Below are positions 46,064 through 53,929 of a DNA stretch of 64,000 nucleotides, piece by piece. Under the pieces are notes generated by a model, which was not told the DNA's origin, made no database searches, and saw nothing but the letters and a program-made list of their open reading frames with translations. The DNA is taken from the NCBI RefSeq assembly GCF_001983995.1, contig NZ_CP019450.1, forward strand, positions 1,674,001-1,738,000, given 5' to 3'. Source of the stretch: Halioglobus japonicus (GTDB lineage Bacteria; Pseudomonadota; Gammaproteobacteria; Pseudomonadales; Halieaceae). Both the position numbers and the translations under genes were made by a program. Each line of letters begins with the position of its first letter. Position 1 is the stretch's first letter.

Positions 46064-46133
46064 GGAGTGTAGCAGACATGCTTGCAGTATTCTAAGCATC
46101 TGAAAAATATGAATAAATATTGGCACTTATCGC

Positions 46134-46149
46134 TGGCATGATACTTGCA
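46134..46149 (+). promoter_or_regulatory. Sigma-54 (-24/-12) promoter of csrA
   Basis: TGGCATGATACTTGCA matches the TGGCAC-N5-TTGCA consensus, with GG and GC exactly 10 bases apart. It points to csrA, whose start codon is 63 bp downstream, and lies next to a sigma-54 activator gene. Confidence 0.82.
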
Positions 46150-46211
46150 AAATCCCATTGCCTGGAGCAGAACTGGGCAGAGAAGTTGAACGTTAGCGAG
46201 AAGGAGAGCAT

Positions 46212-46454
46212 GTGCTTATTGTGACTCGGCGAATTGGCGAGAGCCTGAAAATTGGTCAATTGGAGGATGTTCTTGAAGGGCCAGTTACCGTCACGGTGCT
46301 GGGAATGAAGGGCAATCAGGTTCGAATCGGCATTGATGCCCAACGAAGCATGCGCGTAGATCGTGAGGAGATACGCGAAAGGATTGATGCGGAGTGTGAC
46401 GAGCGAAAGCGTAAAACACTGACACTCACCAAAACGGCAGGAGGTGGCATTTGA
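46212..46454 (+). CDS. csrA: CsrA-family RNA-binding regulator, enlarged paralogue
   Basis: An 80-residue CsrA-like protein, longer than the usual 60-65. The core strands are present: [32 protein letters not shown], and the RNA-contacting DREEIRERI. Relative to standard CsrA there is an insertion (QLEDVLEG) between strands 1 and 2 and a basic C-terminal tail ([15 protein letters not shown]). CsrA dimers bind GGA motifs in mRNA leaders and alter translation or stability. The GTG start has AGGAG five bases upstream. A sigma-54 promoter is an uncommon arrangement for csrA. The housekeeping copy is presumably elsewhere. Confidence 0.88.
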   Translation: MLIVTRRIGESLKIGQLEDVLEGPVTVTVLGMKGNQVRIGIDAQRSMRVDREEIRERIDAECDERKRKTLTLTKTAGGGI

Positions 46455-46532
46455 TCCGGTGAGGATGTTCGGAACGTAATAATTTTTAGGACGCCTACTG
46501 AGTGACTAAACAGACTTGAGAGGTGAGCGAAA

Positions 46533-46691
46533 ATGAGCGTGGCATTTGAATCTGGCGGTTTAGACAGAACCCCCATTAACTGGACGAGAAATACTGAGAA
46601 ACACACCAGTGTCAGAGACGCGGAGTTGCCTTCCTGGCGGAAACTGCTTCAAGAGAAGTTGGCAAACGCCAAAAAGAACCAGCCAGGCTGA
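46533..46691 (+). CDS. Small ORF between csrA and cry-DASH, unknown function
   Basis: A 52-residue reading frame with a good Shine-Dalgarno (GAGAGGTGAG) before ATG 46533. It is polar and basic with two Trp (PINWTRN, PSWRKLLQEKLANAKKNQPG) and an amphipathic C-terminal helix. It has no signal peptide or membrane segment. It lies 78 bp after csrA and 78 bp before the cryptochrome gene on the same strand, so it may belong to the sigma-54 transcript. I do not recognise any family. Coding status rests on the ribosome site and position only. Confidence 0.5.
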   Translation: MSVAFESGGLDRTPINWTRNTEKHTSVRDAELPSWRKLLQEKLANAKKNQPG

Positions 46692-46769
46692 CACTCCCAC
46701 GGTAAGCAGTTCCTGAGGCCGATGTGTTGGTTGTAGGGCCGCATCAAGATCGAACCGGGAAGCTTAAAC

Positions 46770-48122
46770 ATGGCGACAGATATTGAAAGAACAGAAATGT
46801 TCGTCTTTCGTCGTGATCTGCGTGTGCAAGACAATGCGGCACTATTTGCCCATGAGAAAGCTCAGAGATTGTTGTGCGTTTATGTGGAGGAGCCCAGTCA
46901 ACCCTGGTTTCAGGTTCGGGGCGTTGGCGAGCAGCGCAGTAGGTTTCTGCGCGAGAGCTTGTGTAGTCTGCAGGCGGAGTTACGTTCGGTAGGACAAGAC
47001 CTCCTGTATGTGAAGGGCTATGTGCATCAGGTAATACCTCGTCTAGCAGCTCGCTTCAATGTCGCACGCATCAACATTGCCTCGGTTCCTGGCGTCCATG
47101 AACAGGCCTCGGTGGAGCGGCTGACACACTCTCTGAGTGTTCCGCTCAACGTGTTGCCAGGCAATCAGCTTTTTCCGCCGTCGAGTCTGGATGCCTGGAT
47201 GCCCAGCTTGCCGCCACACTTCACACCATTCTGCAAAGCGTTAATGAAGCGCAGGATCGAGTCCCCTTTGGAAGTGGCCTCGTTACCTCCACCGCCAGTA
47301 GGCCTGGATGCATACAAGATTCCGGCACCCACCACTCGGGCTCACCCCGCTTTCGCCTTCAAGGGTGGGGAGCAAGCGGCGAGGGTGCGTCTGGAAACCT
47401 GGATGTTTCGTGAACGCTCTGTAGATCATTATCTCGAAAGCCGAAATGATCTTGAGGGACTTTTTTCTTCCTCCAATCTTTCGCCGTGGCTCGCGAATGG
47501 CAGCTTGTCTGTCCGCTCAGTCGCCAAGTCGTTGTTTGAGTATGAGCGAGAATATGGCAAGAGCCGCTCAAGTGAGCACTTGCTGAAAGAACTGCTGTGG
47601 CGAGAGTTTTTCCAGTGGCGTGCATTGCGCGATCCCGCAAGTCTGTTCCATCGGGGTGGCGCACGACGCCGCCTTACCCTGTGTACGTTCGAGCCGCGCA
47701 GTTATGCGCGATGGTGTGCCGGCTCCACAGACGTACCGTTGGTGAACGCATTGATGCATCAGTTGGTCGAGACGGGTTGGATGAGCAACCGCGGGCGCCA
47801 GATTGCAGCCAGTTACCTTATTAATGAAATGGGCATGGACTGGCGTTACGGGGCAGCATTTTTTGAAAAGCACCTTATCGATTATGACGTGGCGAGCAAT
47901 TATGGCAATTGGCAGTACATTGCCGGTGTCGGTGCAGACCCTCGTGGAGGGCGGCATTTCAACCAGGAAAAACAGGCCGCTTTGTACGACAAAGACGGCA
48001 CGTTCACGGCGCGCTGGCGAGGTCATTGCCAGCCCCAGCCCGAGTATGTGAATGACGCGGCAGACTGGCCCATGTCGATACCTGAAAACCATGCTGCTGA
48101 GAGTGCGGTCGTCGATGAGTAA
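46770..48122 (+). CDS. Cryptochrome DASH / photolyase-family flavoprotein
   Basis: A 450-residue Cry-DASH-type protein. The photolyase N-terminal Rossmann domain opens with FVFRRDLRVQDNAALF. The FAD-binding helical domain holds LLWREFFQWRAL, GWMSNRGRQIAASYLINEMGMDWRYGA and DYDVASNYGNWQYIAGVGADPRGGRHFN, the last being the Cry-DASH form of the family signature. Cry-DASH proteins repair cyclobutane dimers in single-stranded DNA and may sense blue light. GGGAAG lies before the ATG. Its stop overlaps the DCC gene by 8 bp. A second, different photolyase lies convergently nearby. Confidence 0.9.
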   Translation: MATDIERTEMFVFRRDLRVQDNAALFAHEKAQRLLCVYVEEPSQPWFQVRGVGEQRSRFLRESLCSLQAELRSVGQDLLYVKGYVHQVIPRLAARFNVARINIASVPGVHEQASVERLTHSLSVPLNVLPGNQLFPPSSLDAWMPSLPPHFTPFCKALMKRRIESPLEVASLPPPPVGLDAYKIPAPTTRAHPAFAFKGGEQAARVRLETWMFRERSVDHYLESRNDLEGLFSSSNLSPWLANGSLSVRSVAKSLFEYEREYGKSRSSEHLLKELLWREFFQWRALRDPASLFHRGGARRRLTLCTFEPRSYARWCAGSTDVPLVNALMHQLVETGWMSNRGRQIAASYLINEMGMDWRYGAAFFEKHLIDYDVASNYGNWQYIAGVGADPRGGRHFNQEKQAALYDKDGTFTARWRGHCQPQPEYVNDAADWPMSIPENHAAESAVVDE

Positions 48123-48495
48123 GCCCTTGCCCGCAGCCACCCTTTACTACGATGGGCGCTGTCCGCTGTGCCTGCGGGAAATGGACAAGCTGGCGACGCT
48201 GAAATCCGATGAATTACAATTGGTGGATATTCACGGTATTCTCGCCGAACCTGGCATGCCCGATCGGGATACCCTGTTGCGGGATCTGCATATGCGCCTA
48301 GCCGACGGGCAATGGCTCACCGGTGTCGACGCCAACGTCAGGGCCTGGACATACGCCGGACGTGGCGCGTGGCTGTCCTGGTTGCGGTGGCCGGTCATTC
48401 GTCAGCTGGCTGATGTTGGGTACGCGCTCTGGGCAGGCTGGCGTTACCGACGTCTGTATGGTTCGGGCGACGAGGGCGCCAACTGCAATCACTAG
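48115..48495 (+). CDS. DCC-family thiol-disulphide oxidoreductase (DUF393)
   Basis: A 126-residue DUF393 protein with the DxxCPLC-type motif near the N-terminus (LYYDGRCPLCLREMDKL), the two Cys separated by two residues as in thioredoxin-like redox proteins. The segment DGQWLTGVDANVRAW and the tryptophan-rich helix YALWAGWRYRRLYG complete the family pattern. Function is unproven; members often accompany photolyases and other stress genes. ATG 48115 overlaps the cry stop by 8 bp, suggesting coupled translation. The stop shares a CTAG with the opposite-strand photolyase stop. Confidence 0.85.
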   Translation: MSKPLPAATLYYDGRCPLCLREMDKLATLKSDELQLVDIHGILAEPGMPDRDTLLRDLHMRLADGQWLTGVDANVRAWTYAGRGAWLSWLRWPVIRQLADVGYALWAGWRYRRLYGSGDEGANCNH

Positions 48496-50030
48496 GTGGC
48501 GCGGCGTGCCGGCGCCAGCCGTGCTTGTTCCTTGCCAGCCCAGGCCAGAATAGCAGTTTGCTCACTTTCTGGTTTGCGCTGCCAGTTGCGCATGGCGAGG
48601 CCCATTCTCGGATTGTTGCTGAAGCGCACCTCGTGGCGGTGCAGAAACGCCCAATAGAGACTGTTATAGGGGCACGCGCCATCACCGGTTGTTTGTGTCG
48701 GCTTGTAGCGACAGTGCTTACAGTGATCGCCCTGGCGCTGGATATACTTGCCGGTGGCGGCGTAGGGCTTGCTCGCCATCAGGCCATTGTCGCCGGACAG
48801 CGCCATTCCCAGGGTATTGGGTAACTCCACCCATTCGAATGCGTCTATGTAAACCCCGAGATACCAATCGCAGACCTCGGCCACGTCCAGACCGGTTAGC
48901 AATGCGAAGTTACCGATGACCATTAGCCGCTGGATGTGATGGGCATAGCCCAACTGCAATGATTGATCGAGCGCCTTGTGCAGGCAGTGCAAGTCGGTAT
49001 CGGCGTTCCAGAAGAAAGCGGGCAGGGGAGCCGAGGCTTCGAGGCCGTTGCGCTGCGCGTACTCAGGCATGGAATACCAGTATATGCCGCGCACATACTC
49101 GCGCCAGCCGAGGATCTGGCGAATAAACCCTTCCGCCGCTGATAGCTCGCAATGGCCTTCGCGCCAGGCGTCTTCCACGGCTTCGCAGACTTCCAGTGGG
49201 TCTAACAGGCCGACATTCAGGTACGGGGATAGCAGGCTGTGGTAAAGCCAGGGAAAGTCTTCAGCCATGGCATCCTGGTAGGTGCCAAACAGCGGCAGGC
49301 AGTAACTGGCAAAGTGTTGCAGCCGCTGTAGTGCCTGCGGCCGGGTAACGGCCCAGTGGAATGTATCAAGATCGCCGGGATTGTCGGGAAAGCGGCGATT
49401 GACCAGGCTGATGACCTCGTCTAGTACCGGGTCGTTTTCGCTGGCGCACAGTGGCGGCGGAGTGTGCTTGTTGCGCCAGCCTTTGCGGTTTTCCTTGTCG
49501 TAGTTCCACTGCCCGCCAGCAGGCTTATCTCCTTCCATCAGCACACTGTAACGGCGCCGCATCAGCCGATAGAAGTACTCCATGCGCAGCTGCTTGCGGC
49601 CGCTGGCCCAGTCGTCGAAGGTGTCTCGATCGCACAAGAACCGATCGTCAGTCGTCCACTTAAGCGGGACTGCCCTGCGCGTGGACCAGGCGTCAAGAAG
49701 GCTCTGAACGCGGAATTCGCCAGGCTCGCAGCATACTACCTCGGCAAAGTGTTCTTGGTTCCATACCTGGTCGAGCGCGTCGCAGAGACTGTCGATGTTG
49801 TCATCCAGCGTCAGGTATTCGACGGTGAAGCCCCGTGCCTGCAGCTCATCACGAAAGTGACGCATGGCTGCGAATATAAACGCCAGTTTATGGCGATTGT
49901 GTTTGGTGTAATTTGCCTCGTCAGCCACTTCCGCCATCAGGACGGTGTCCATCCCAGGGCGAGCGTCTGCCAATGCTGCGCGATCAAGGGTGAGTTGGTC
50001 TCCTAGAACAAGAATCAGACGCGGTTCCAT
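48492..50030 (-). CDS. FeS-BCP photolyase-related protein (probable 6-4 photolyase, PhrB/CryB class)
   Basis: A 512-residue protein of the iron-sulphur bacterial cryptochrome/photolyase class. The N-terminus RLILVLGDQLTLDRAAL is the class opening. The 4Fe-4S ligands are visible as DVAEVCDWYLG, then HCKHCRYKP and GACPYNSLYW, matching the four-Cys set of PhrB. FAD-domain blocks include QILGWREYVRGIYW and HHIQRLMVIGNFALLTGL. PhrB repairs 6-4 photoproducts. It lies 6 bp after the lipoprotein methyltransferase on the same strand and converges with the Cry-DASH/DCC pair, so complementary UV-lesion repair enzymes share this locus. Confidence 0.9.
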   Translation of the reverse strand: MEPRLILVLGDQLTLDRAALADARPGMDTVLMAEVADEANYTKHNRHKLAFIFAAMRHFRDELQARGFTVEYLTLDDNIDSLCDALDQVWNQEHFAEVVCCEPGEFRVQSLLDAWSTRRAVPLKWTTDDRFLCDRDTFDDWASGRKQLRMEYFYRLMRRRYSVLMEGDKPAGGQWNYDKENRKGWRNKHTPPPLCASENDPVLDEVISLVNRRFPDNPGDLDTFHWAVTRPQALQRLQHFASYCLPLFGTYQDAMAEDFPWLYHSLLSPYLNVGLLDPLEVCEAVEDAWREGHCELSAAEGFIRQILGWREYVRGIYWYSMPEYAQRNGLEASAPLPAFFWNADTDLHCLHKALDQSLQLGYAHHIQRLMVIGNFALLTGLDVAEVCDWYLGVYIDAFEWVELPNTLGMALSGDNGLMASKPYAATGKYIQRQGDHCKHCRYKPTQTTGDGACPYNSLYWAFLHRHEVRFSNNPRMGLAMRNWQRKPESEQTAILAWAGKEQARLAPARRAT

Positions 50031-50036
50031 AAGCGA

Positions 50037-50765
50037 CTATCGCGTGAATACCATGATGTGTTGCTTGGGCAGCACGTCGAGCACCGTCTCAAGTGTCAGG
50101 CCTACAGCGGCCATCTCGCGCTCTACCTGCTTTTTAGTCATGGTGTGCAGACGCTTGATACCGATGCTCGGGTCTTCACCCCGATATTCGACCAATACCA
50201 CGCGGCCCCGCTCAGACAGCGATGCCACCACCGCCTCCATGACTTCCCGGGGGCAAGAAAACTCGTGGTAAGCATCTACCAGCAGGACCAGGTCAACGCT
50301 GTAGCCTGCCAGCGCCGGGTCGCATTCGGTGGCCTGCACCGGCACCACGTTGGTAGCCCCTGTGTAATCGATTCGTTGTTCCAGGATTTGTAGCATTTCG
50401 GGCTGGATATCCACGGCCAGGACCTGACCCTGTGGAACTTTCTCTGCCAGAGGAAACGCGAAGAAACCCGTGCCTGCGCCCAGGTCGACGATGGTGTCAT
50501 CCGCTTGGGGCTGGATACTGCTGAGCAGCAAGTCAGTACGTTCCTCGCGCTCGCGCTGAGGGCGCTCCAACCAACCCGCGCCGAGGTGACCCATGACATG
50601 TGAGATTTCACGGCCCATATAAACCTTGCCGATACCATCTCTGTTGGGCCGCACTTGTTCGTAGTGGCCAGGGTTGCTCTCACTCGCTATGCAGCCGAAC
50701 ACCGTAAGCAGCATTATCAGGGTAATGGCCAGGCTGGCTGGGCGAGTTGGCTTTGCGGCTTTCAT
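50037..50765 (-). CDS. Class I SAM methyltransferase with lipoprotein-like signal
   Basis: A 242-residue methyltransferase. The SAM-binding motif I is TIVDLGAGTGFFAFPLAEKV, followed by VLAVDIQPEMLQILEQR and LVLLVDAYHEF. The N-terminus is an export signal (MKAAKPTRPASLAITLIMLL) ending at VFGC, a lipobox-like site. SAM is cytosolic, so an exported methyltransferase is puzzling; it may instead remain tethered by its N-terminal helix facing the cytosol. It is upstream of the FeS-BCP gene with a 6-bp gap and is probably co-transcribed. Substrate unknown. Confidence 0.8.
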   Translation of the reverse strand: MKAAKPTRPASLAITLIMLLTVFGCIASESNPGHYEQVRPNRDGIGKVYMGREISHVMGHLGAGWLERPQREREERTDLLLSSIQPQADDTIVDLGAGTGFFAFPLAEKVPQGQVLAVDIQPEMLQILEQRIDYTGATNVVPVQATECDPALAGYSVDLVLLVDAYHEFSCPREVMEAVVASLSERGRVVLVEYRGEDPSIGIKRLHTMTKKQVEREMAAVGLTLETVLDVLPKQHIMVFTR

Positions 50766-50829
50766 CTACTCGTGCTCTAACTACCGGGCGACTCGGGGCG
50801 CGCAGGCCCGGGGTGCCGCGGAGGTGATG

Positions 50830-51222
50830 TTATCCTGGGCGGTGGAAGCCACAGATTTTATGGCCGTCCGGATCGAGGAAGTAGCACAGGTAAACGTCGC
50901 CCATGTCTCCGGTACGTACGCCGGGCGGTTCTTCGATACTCTGACCGCCGTTGGCAATGGCCACGTCGTGAAACTCCTTGATCTGCTCCGGTGAATCGCA
51001 GGTAAATCCGATGGTGGAGCCGTTCGCCACACTGGGCGGCTCCTCGTTAATGGGTTGTGTCAGGCAGAACGTAGAGCCGTTGTGCAAGTAGAAAAGTCGC
51101 AGTTGCCCGGTGGCGTTCGTGTGCTCTATCGGCGCGCCAGCCCCCAGAACGCCTAGTACGGCATTGTAAAATGTACGCGAGGCCTTTATGTCGTCAGTGC
51201 CAATCATTACGTGGTTGATCAT
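50830..51222 (-). CDS. VOC/glyoxalase-family protein
   Basis: A 130-residue vicinal-oxygen-chelate protein with the paired beta-alpha-beta-beta-beta modules. The first opens with MINHVMIGTDDIKASRTFYNAVLGVLGAG, carrying the N-terminal metal His. The second ends with YLCYFLDPDGHKICGF. Members are glyoxalases, dioxygenases or resistance proteins; this small single-domain form would dimerise. The start at 51222 has GGGAGCAGG upstream; the frame continues ten codons further without support. Function remains general. Confidence 0.82.
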   Translation of the reverse strand: MINHVMIGTDDIKASRTFYNAVLGVLGAGAPIEHTNATGQLRLFYLHNGSTFCLTQPINEEPPSVANGSTIGFTCDSPEQIKEFHDVAIANGGQSIEEPPGVRTGDMGDVYLCYFLDPDGHKICGFHRPG

Positions 51223-51384
51223 ATTCCTGCTCCCAGGTCGATTTATTGTCATTCACGCAAGGTAGGCAGTACCCTGCGTGGATCTTGAACGGTATACGGG
51301 GGAGGCGTGGAAGTCGATTAACCTGTGATGATAGCAATGCGATAGCGACGAAATTGATCCGCCGCTGTTACCGGAAGTACAGAA

Positions 51385-52332
51385 CTAGCGGTTACCCCCG
51401 ATCTGACTGATTAGCGCACTGGTCAGTTCTGCCAGCTCTTCAGCCGGGTGTTCGAACTTGAGGCCCGCGTGATAGAGCTCCGTTTTACCCATGCTGATGG
51501 TTTCCTGGCGGACCACACGAGCGCGCAGCTTCAGGCTGTGCTTGTCGTCGAACGTGCTGATTACCGCCTGTAAGGATTGACCAATTTCCAGGGGTTCCGG
51601 CACGGTAACACCCAGCCCCCCGGCGGAAATATCCTCCAGTGAAGCTTTGAGTTCGTCGCCTTCAAACTGCAGGTCGAGGCGCTGGTGCAGGCGCGCATGC
51701 TCGCGCTGACCGTCACTGTCACCGGACTGGGCCAGCCGCAGCAGGATAGCTTCCAGTTCGTCCTGGTCGCGTGTCGCCATACTGGTAAAGCGCACCGCCA
51801 GGCCTTCACCGGCACCTTCATCCAGCTTCCAGCTGCGCAAGTACTTCGCATCGATGGTAATGGGGGTGCCTTGGATGCCCGGAATAATGACCTTGAGCGT
51901 GTCGCTGCTGACCATTTTGACCTTGTCCACCTTGATTGCCGCGCCGCCCCAGGAAATGTCCTGCAGGCGAGCGGCCGTTGGTGTTTCGTCACCGGGCCAG
52001 AGTAGTTTGATGGGCGCCGCGACGGCAATGCGCATGTGACGGCGCCGTTCCTCGGGCTTGGCGGCGACCTCGTCTGCCTGCTCTGGTTTTGGCTCGGCGG
52101 CCAGGGTACGCACCAGTTCCAGGGCCTCTTCGACGACATTGCGGCTGCCGACAATCAGTTCCAGCTTGTTTGGATCAGCGCTGCCGGGACGGAGCATTTC
52201 CGCTGAATCGCGGAATGAAGTGAACTCGCCTTTGGAGCGTTGCTGCACCACGTTCAGTGCCAGTAGACGTATGCAGGCGGTGAGTTCGTCCTGGGAAGCC
52301 TGGCCCAACAGTGAGTCTTGGCGTGGTTTCAT
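51385..52332 (-). CDS. Double PilZ-domain protein
   Basis: A 315-residue protein with two PilZ domains. The first spans about 95-190: RRHMRIAVAAPIKLLWPG and later ARLQDISWGGAAI, matching RxxxR and (D/N)xSxxG. The second spans about 205-300: REHARLHQRLDLQFEG and ASLEDISAGGLGV. PilZ domains bind cyclic di-GMP and adjust motility, adhesion or envelope functions. The N-terminal 90 residues are helical, without recognised domain. No signal peptide or membrane segment is visible. It stands alone, with 300 bp of non-coding sequence upstream. Confidence 0.85.
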   Translation of the reverse strand: MKPRQDSLLGQASQDELTACIRLLALNVVQQRSKGEFTSFRDSAEMLRPGSADPNKLELIVGSRNVVEEALELVRTLAAEPKPEQADEVAAKPEERRRHMRIAVAAPIKLLWPGDETPTAARLQDISWGGAAIKVDKVKMVSSDTLKVIIPGIQGTPITIDAKYLRSWKLDEGAGEGLAVRFTSMATRDQDELEAILLRLAQSGDSDGQREHARLHQRLDLQFEGDELKASLEDISAGGLGVTVPEPLEIGQSLQAVISTFDDKHSLKLRARVVRQETISMGKTELYHAGLKFEHPAEELAELTSALISQIGGNR

Positions 52333-52635
52333 ATGTGTGTCCCTGCAACGGTGTCACCCCTGCGAGCGGATGGGGCGTTTTTGTTCATTATTCAGGCAAT
52401 GTTAGAGGGGGCAGGGCACAGATAAAACCCACAGATCCGGAAAGTGAGGAATGGGTCACTTTTAGGGTGCGCTTTTCTCGACTTTTCCCGGATTGATGGT
52501 TGATAACTACTTGATTGCGGCGGTTTCAGGAAGAGTACCGGTTTTTAACGCTATAACGAGTCCCCGTGTAAGCGATCGAGTCCGGGCGAGACGTTTGCGC
52601 GTATAAGGTTGTGATAGCCACGGGGTCTGAATCCA
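52333..52635. other. Intergenic region between divergent pilZ and DUF385 genes
   Basis: 303 bp holding the upstream regions of both genes. I see no strong promoter, palindrome or RNA structure. A short AT-rich segment around 52500-52555 is the likeliest promoter zone. Confidence 0.4.
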
Positions 52636-53070
52636 TTGAAAGCCATCTCTCCCAAGCTCGAGCAGCAATTCTTTCGCCAACTTAATGCGGTGGTAGAGCC
52701 GGCGGTGCGGAGGGGCATTGGCTCCCCACGCTTGCTGCCGGCAGGGTTGATTCTGCTGGAGTCCACCGGTTTTACCAGTGGTGAACTCCGCTCTACCCCG
52801 TTGTTGAGCTTTCGAGCGGGTAGATACCGCATAGTCAGTACGGTGCGTGGGCAGCGCTCTTTCTGGGTCAAGAATCTGCTGAAGCAGCCGGATGTCAGCT
52901 ATTTTTTAGCGGGCCGCCGGCGCAATGCCACAGCTGTAGTACTGCGCGACGGCGAGTCTTCGGTGGATGTAGCCACACTGCCATTTTTTCTCCGGCGTCT
53001 GGTAGCGTGGCTTAGCATTTTTGCCCGCAATGGGCTGGCGATAGTGATTCTCACTCCCGTTGACGGCTGA
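52636..53070 (+). CDS. DUF385/nitroreductase-family (deazaflavin-type split-barrel) protein
   Basis: A 144-residue protein of the family that includes F420-dependent Ddn-like nitroreductases. It shows LLESTGFTSGELRSTPLLSFRAG followed by RGQRSFWVKNLLKQPDVSYFLAGRRRNATAVVL. The split-barrel fold binds flavin or deazaflavin; gammaproteobacteria usually lack F420, so cofactor and substrate are open. The start is doubtful: TTG 52636 is the only initiator near the family N-terminus after an in-frame stop at 52615. No clear ribosome site is visible. Confidence 0.7.
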   Translation: MKAISPKLEQQFFRQLNAVVEPAVRRGIGSPRLLPAGLILLESTGFTSGELRSTPLLSFRAGRYRIVSTVRGQRSFWVKNLLKQPDVSYFLAGRRRNATAVVLRDGESSVDVATLPFFLRRLVAWLSIFARNGLAIVILTPVDG

Positions 53071-53174
53071 GTTAGAGCCCGCTTTTTGACCAACATTGCC
53101 TTGGTCTCGAGGCATCTACCTTCCTCTTCCTCCCCGTAGCTTTAGGTAACCAATTTGTTTGAGGCGTTTGTGTC

Positions 53175-53609
53175 GTGTTGAGAAAAAACCTGCATCTTTG
53201 GATGTTCGCCCTGTTTTCGCTGGGCTTGCCCTTGTGGGCCATGGAAAGCAATCAGTTTAACCAAGGCCGAGTGCACGGTTGCACCGGTGAATGCTATGAG
53301 GCCTGGAAGGATGAGACGGGCGGTGTGGTCATGCTCGCGGCGGCACAGGCCGAGGCCCGGGCGAGCGCGTCCCCCGAGGAGCTGGGCAAAGCGGCCTACG
53401 CCGGTTGTGTGGCCTGTCATGGTCAGCAGGGCGAGGGGGGGATCGGCCCGGCTCTCGCCGGTCAGACAGCGGAAGAGATATATGCCAAGTTGGTCCAATA
53501 CAAAAACGGCGAGACGCGGGGTAATCAGAGCTCTCTGATGTGGGCCCAGTCGGCCATGTTGAGCGACGAGGATATGCAACACATCGCGGCTTTTATCGAG
53601 TCGCTTTAG
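53175..53609 (+). CDS. Periplasmic cytochrome c, class I type
   Basis: A 144-residue protein with a signal peptide (MLRKNLHLWMFALFSLGLPLWA) and one heme-binding CVACH motif within GCVACHGQQGEGGIGPALAG. A Met in SLMWAQSAMLSDEDM is the likely sixth ligand. A CTGEC-containing extension of about 50 residues precedes the cytochrome fold. It would transfer electrons in the periplasm; the partner is unknown. GTG 53175 or the TTG next to it is the start, with GAGG about ten bases upstream. A small hypothetical gene follows after 17 bp. Confidence 0.85.
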   Translation: MLRKNLHLWMFALFSLGLPLWAMESNQFNQGRVHGCTGECYEAWKDETGGVVMLAAAQAEARASASPEELGKAAYAGCVACHGQQGEGGIGPALAGQTAEEIYAKLVQYKNGETRGNQSSLMWAQSAMLSDEDMQHIAAFIESL

Positions 53610-53626
53610 CAGTTGAGGTGAGAATC

Positions 53627-53857
53627 ATGTTTTTTAATAGTTCCAATAAGCATGCCGATAACAGCCTGCGCGGCAAGTCACTGCAGCGTGCGCTGGGTAA
53701 GGAGATCCCCAAAACTCTGACGCCCTATGAATGGGAGCAGTGGTATGAGGAAAACGGCGTACCTGAGGCGCACAGCAACGGCGCAAAAGTGGAGGAGTCC
53801 AACCGCCGATTCTCGGGAGCATCCCGGTGTGTCTGGCGGCTCGACAGCGAGGCCTGA
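53627..53857 (+). CDS. Small soluble protein, unknown function
   Basis: A 76-residue protein I do not recognise. ATG 53627 follows GAGGTGAG, a good ribosome site. The sequence is polar with a tryptophan-rich centre (LTPYEWEQWYEENGVPEAH) and basic ends. No signal peptide, membrane helix or Cys pair. It lies 17 bp after the cytochrome c gene and may be co-transcribed. Confidence 0.65.
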   Translation: MFFNSSNKHADNSLRGKSLQRALGKEIPKTLTPYEWEQWYEENGVPEAHSNGAKVEESNRRFSGASRCVWRLDSEA

Positions 53858-53929
53858 AGCGGCAACTGTAACTCGCATTTAGTTTGGTCCGTGTTACTGT
53901 CCTCGCCGTAAGTACTCGGAGGAGGGCAG

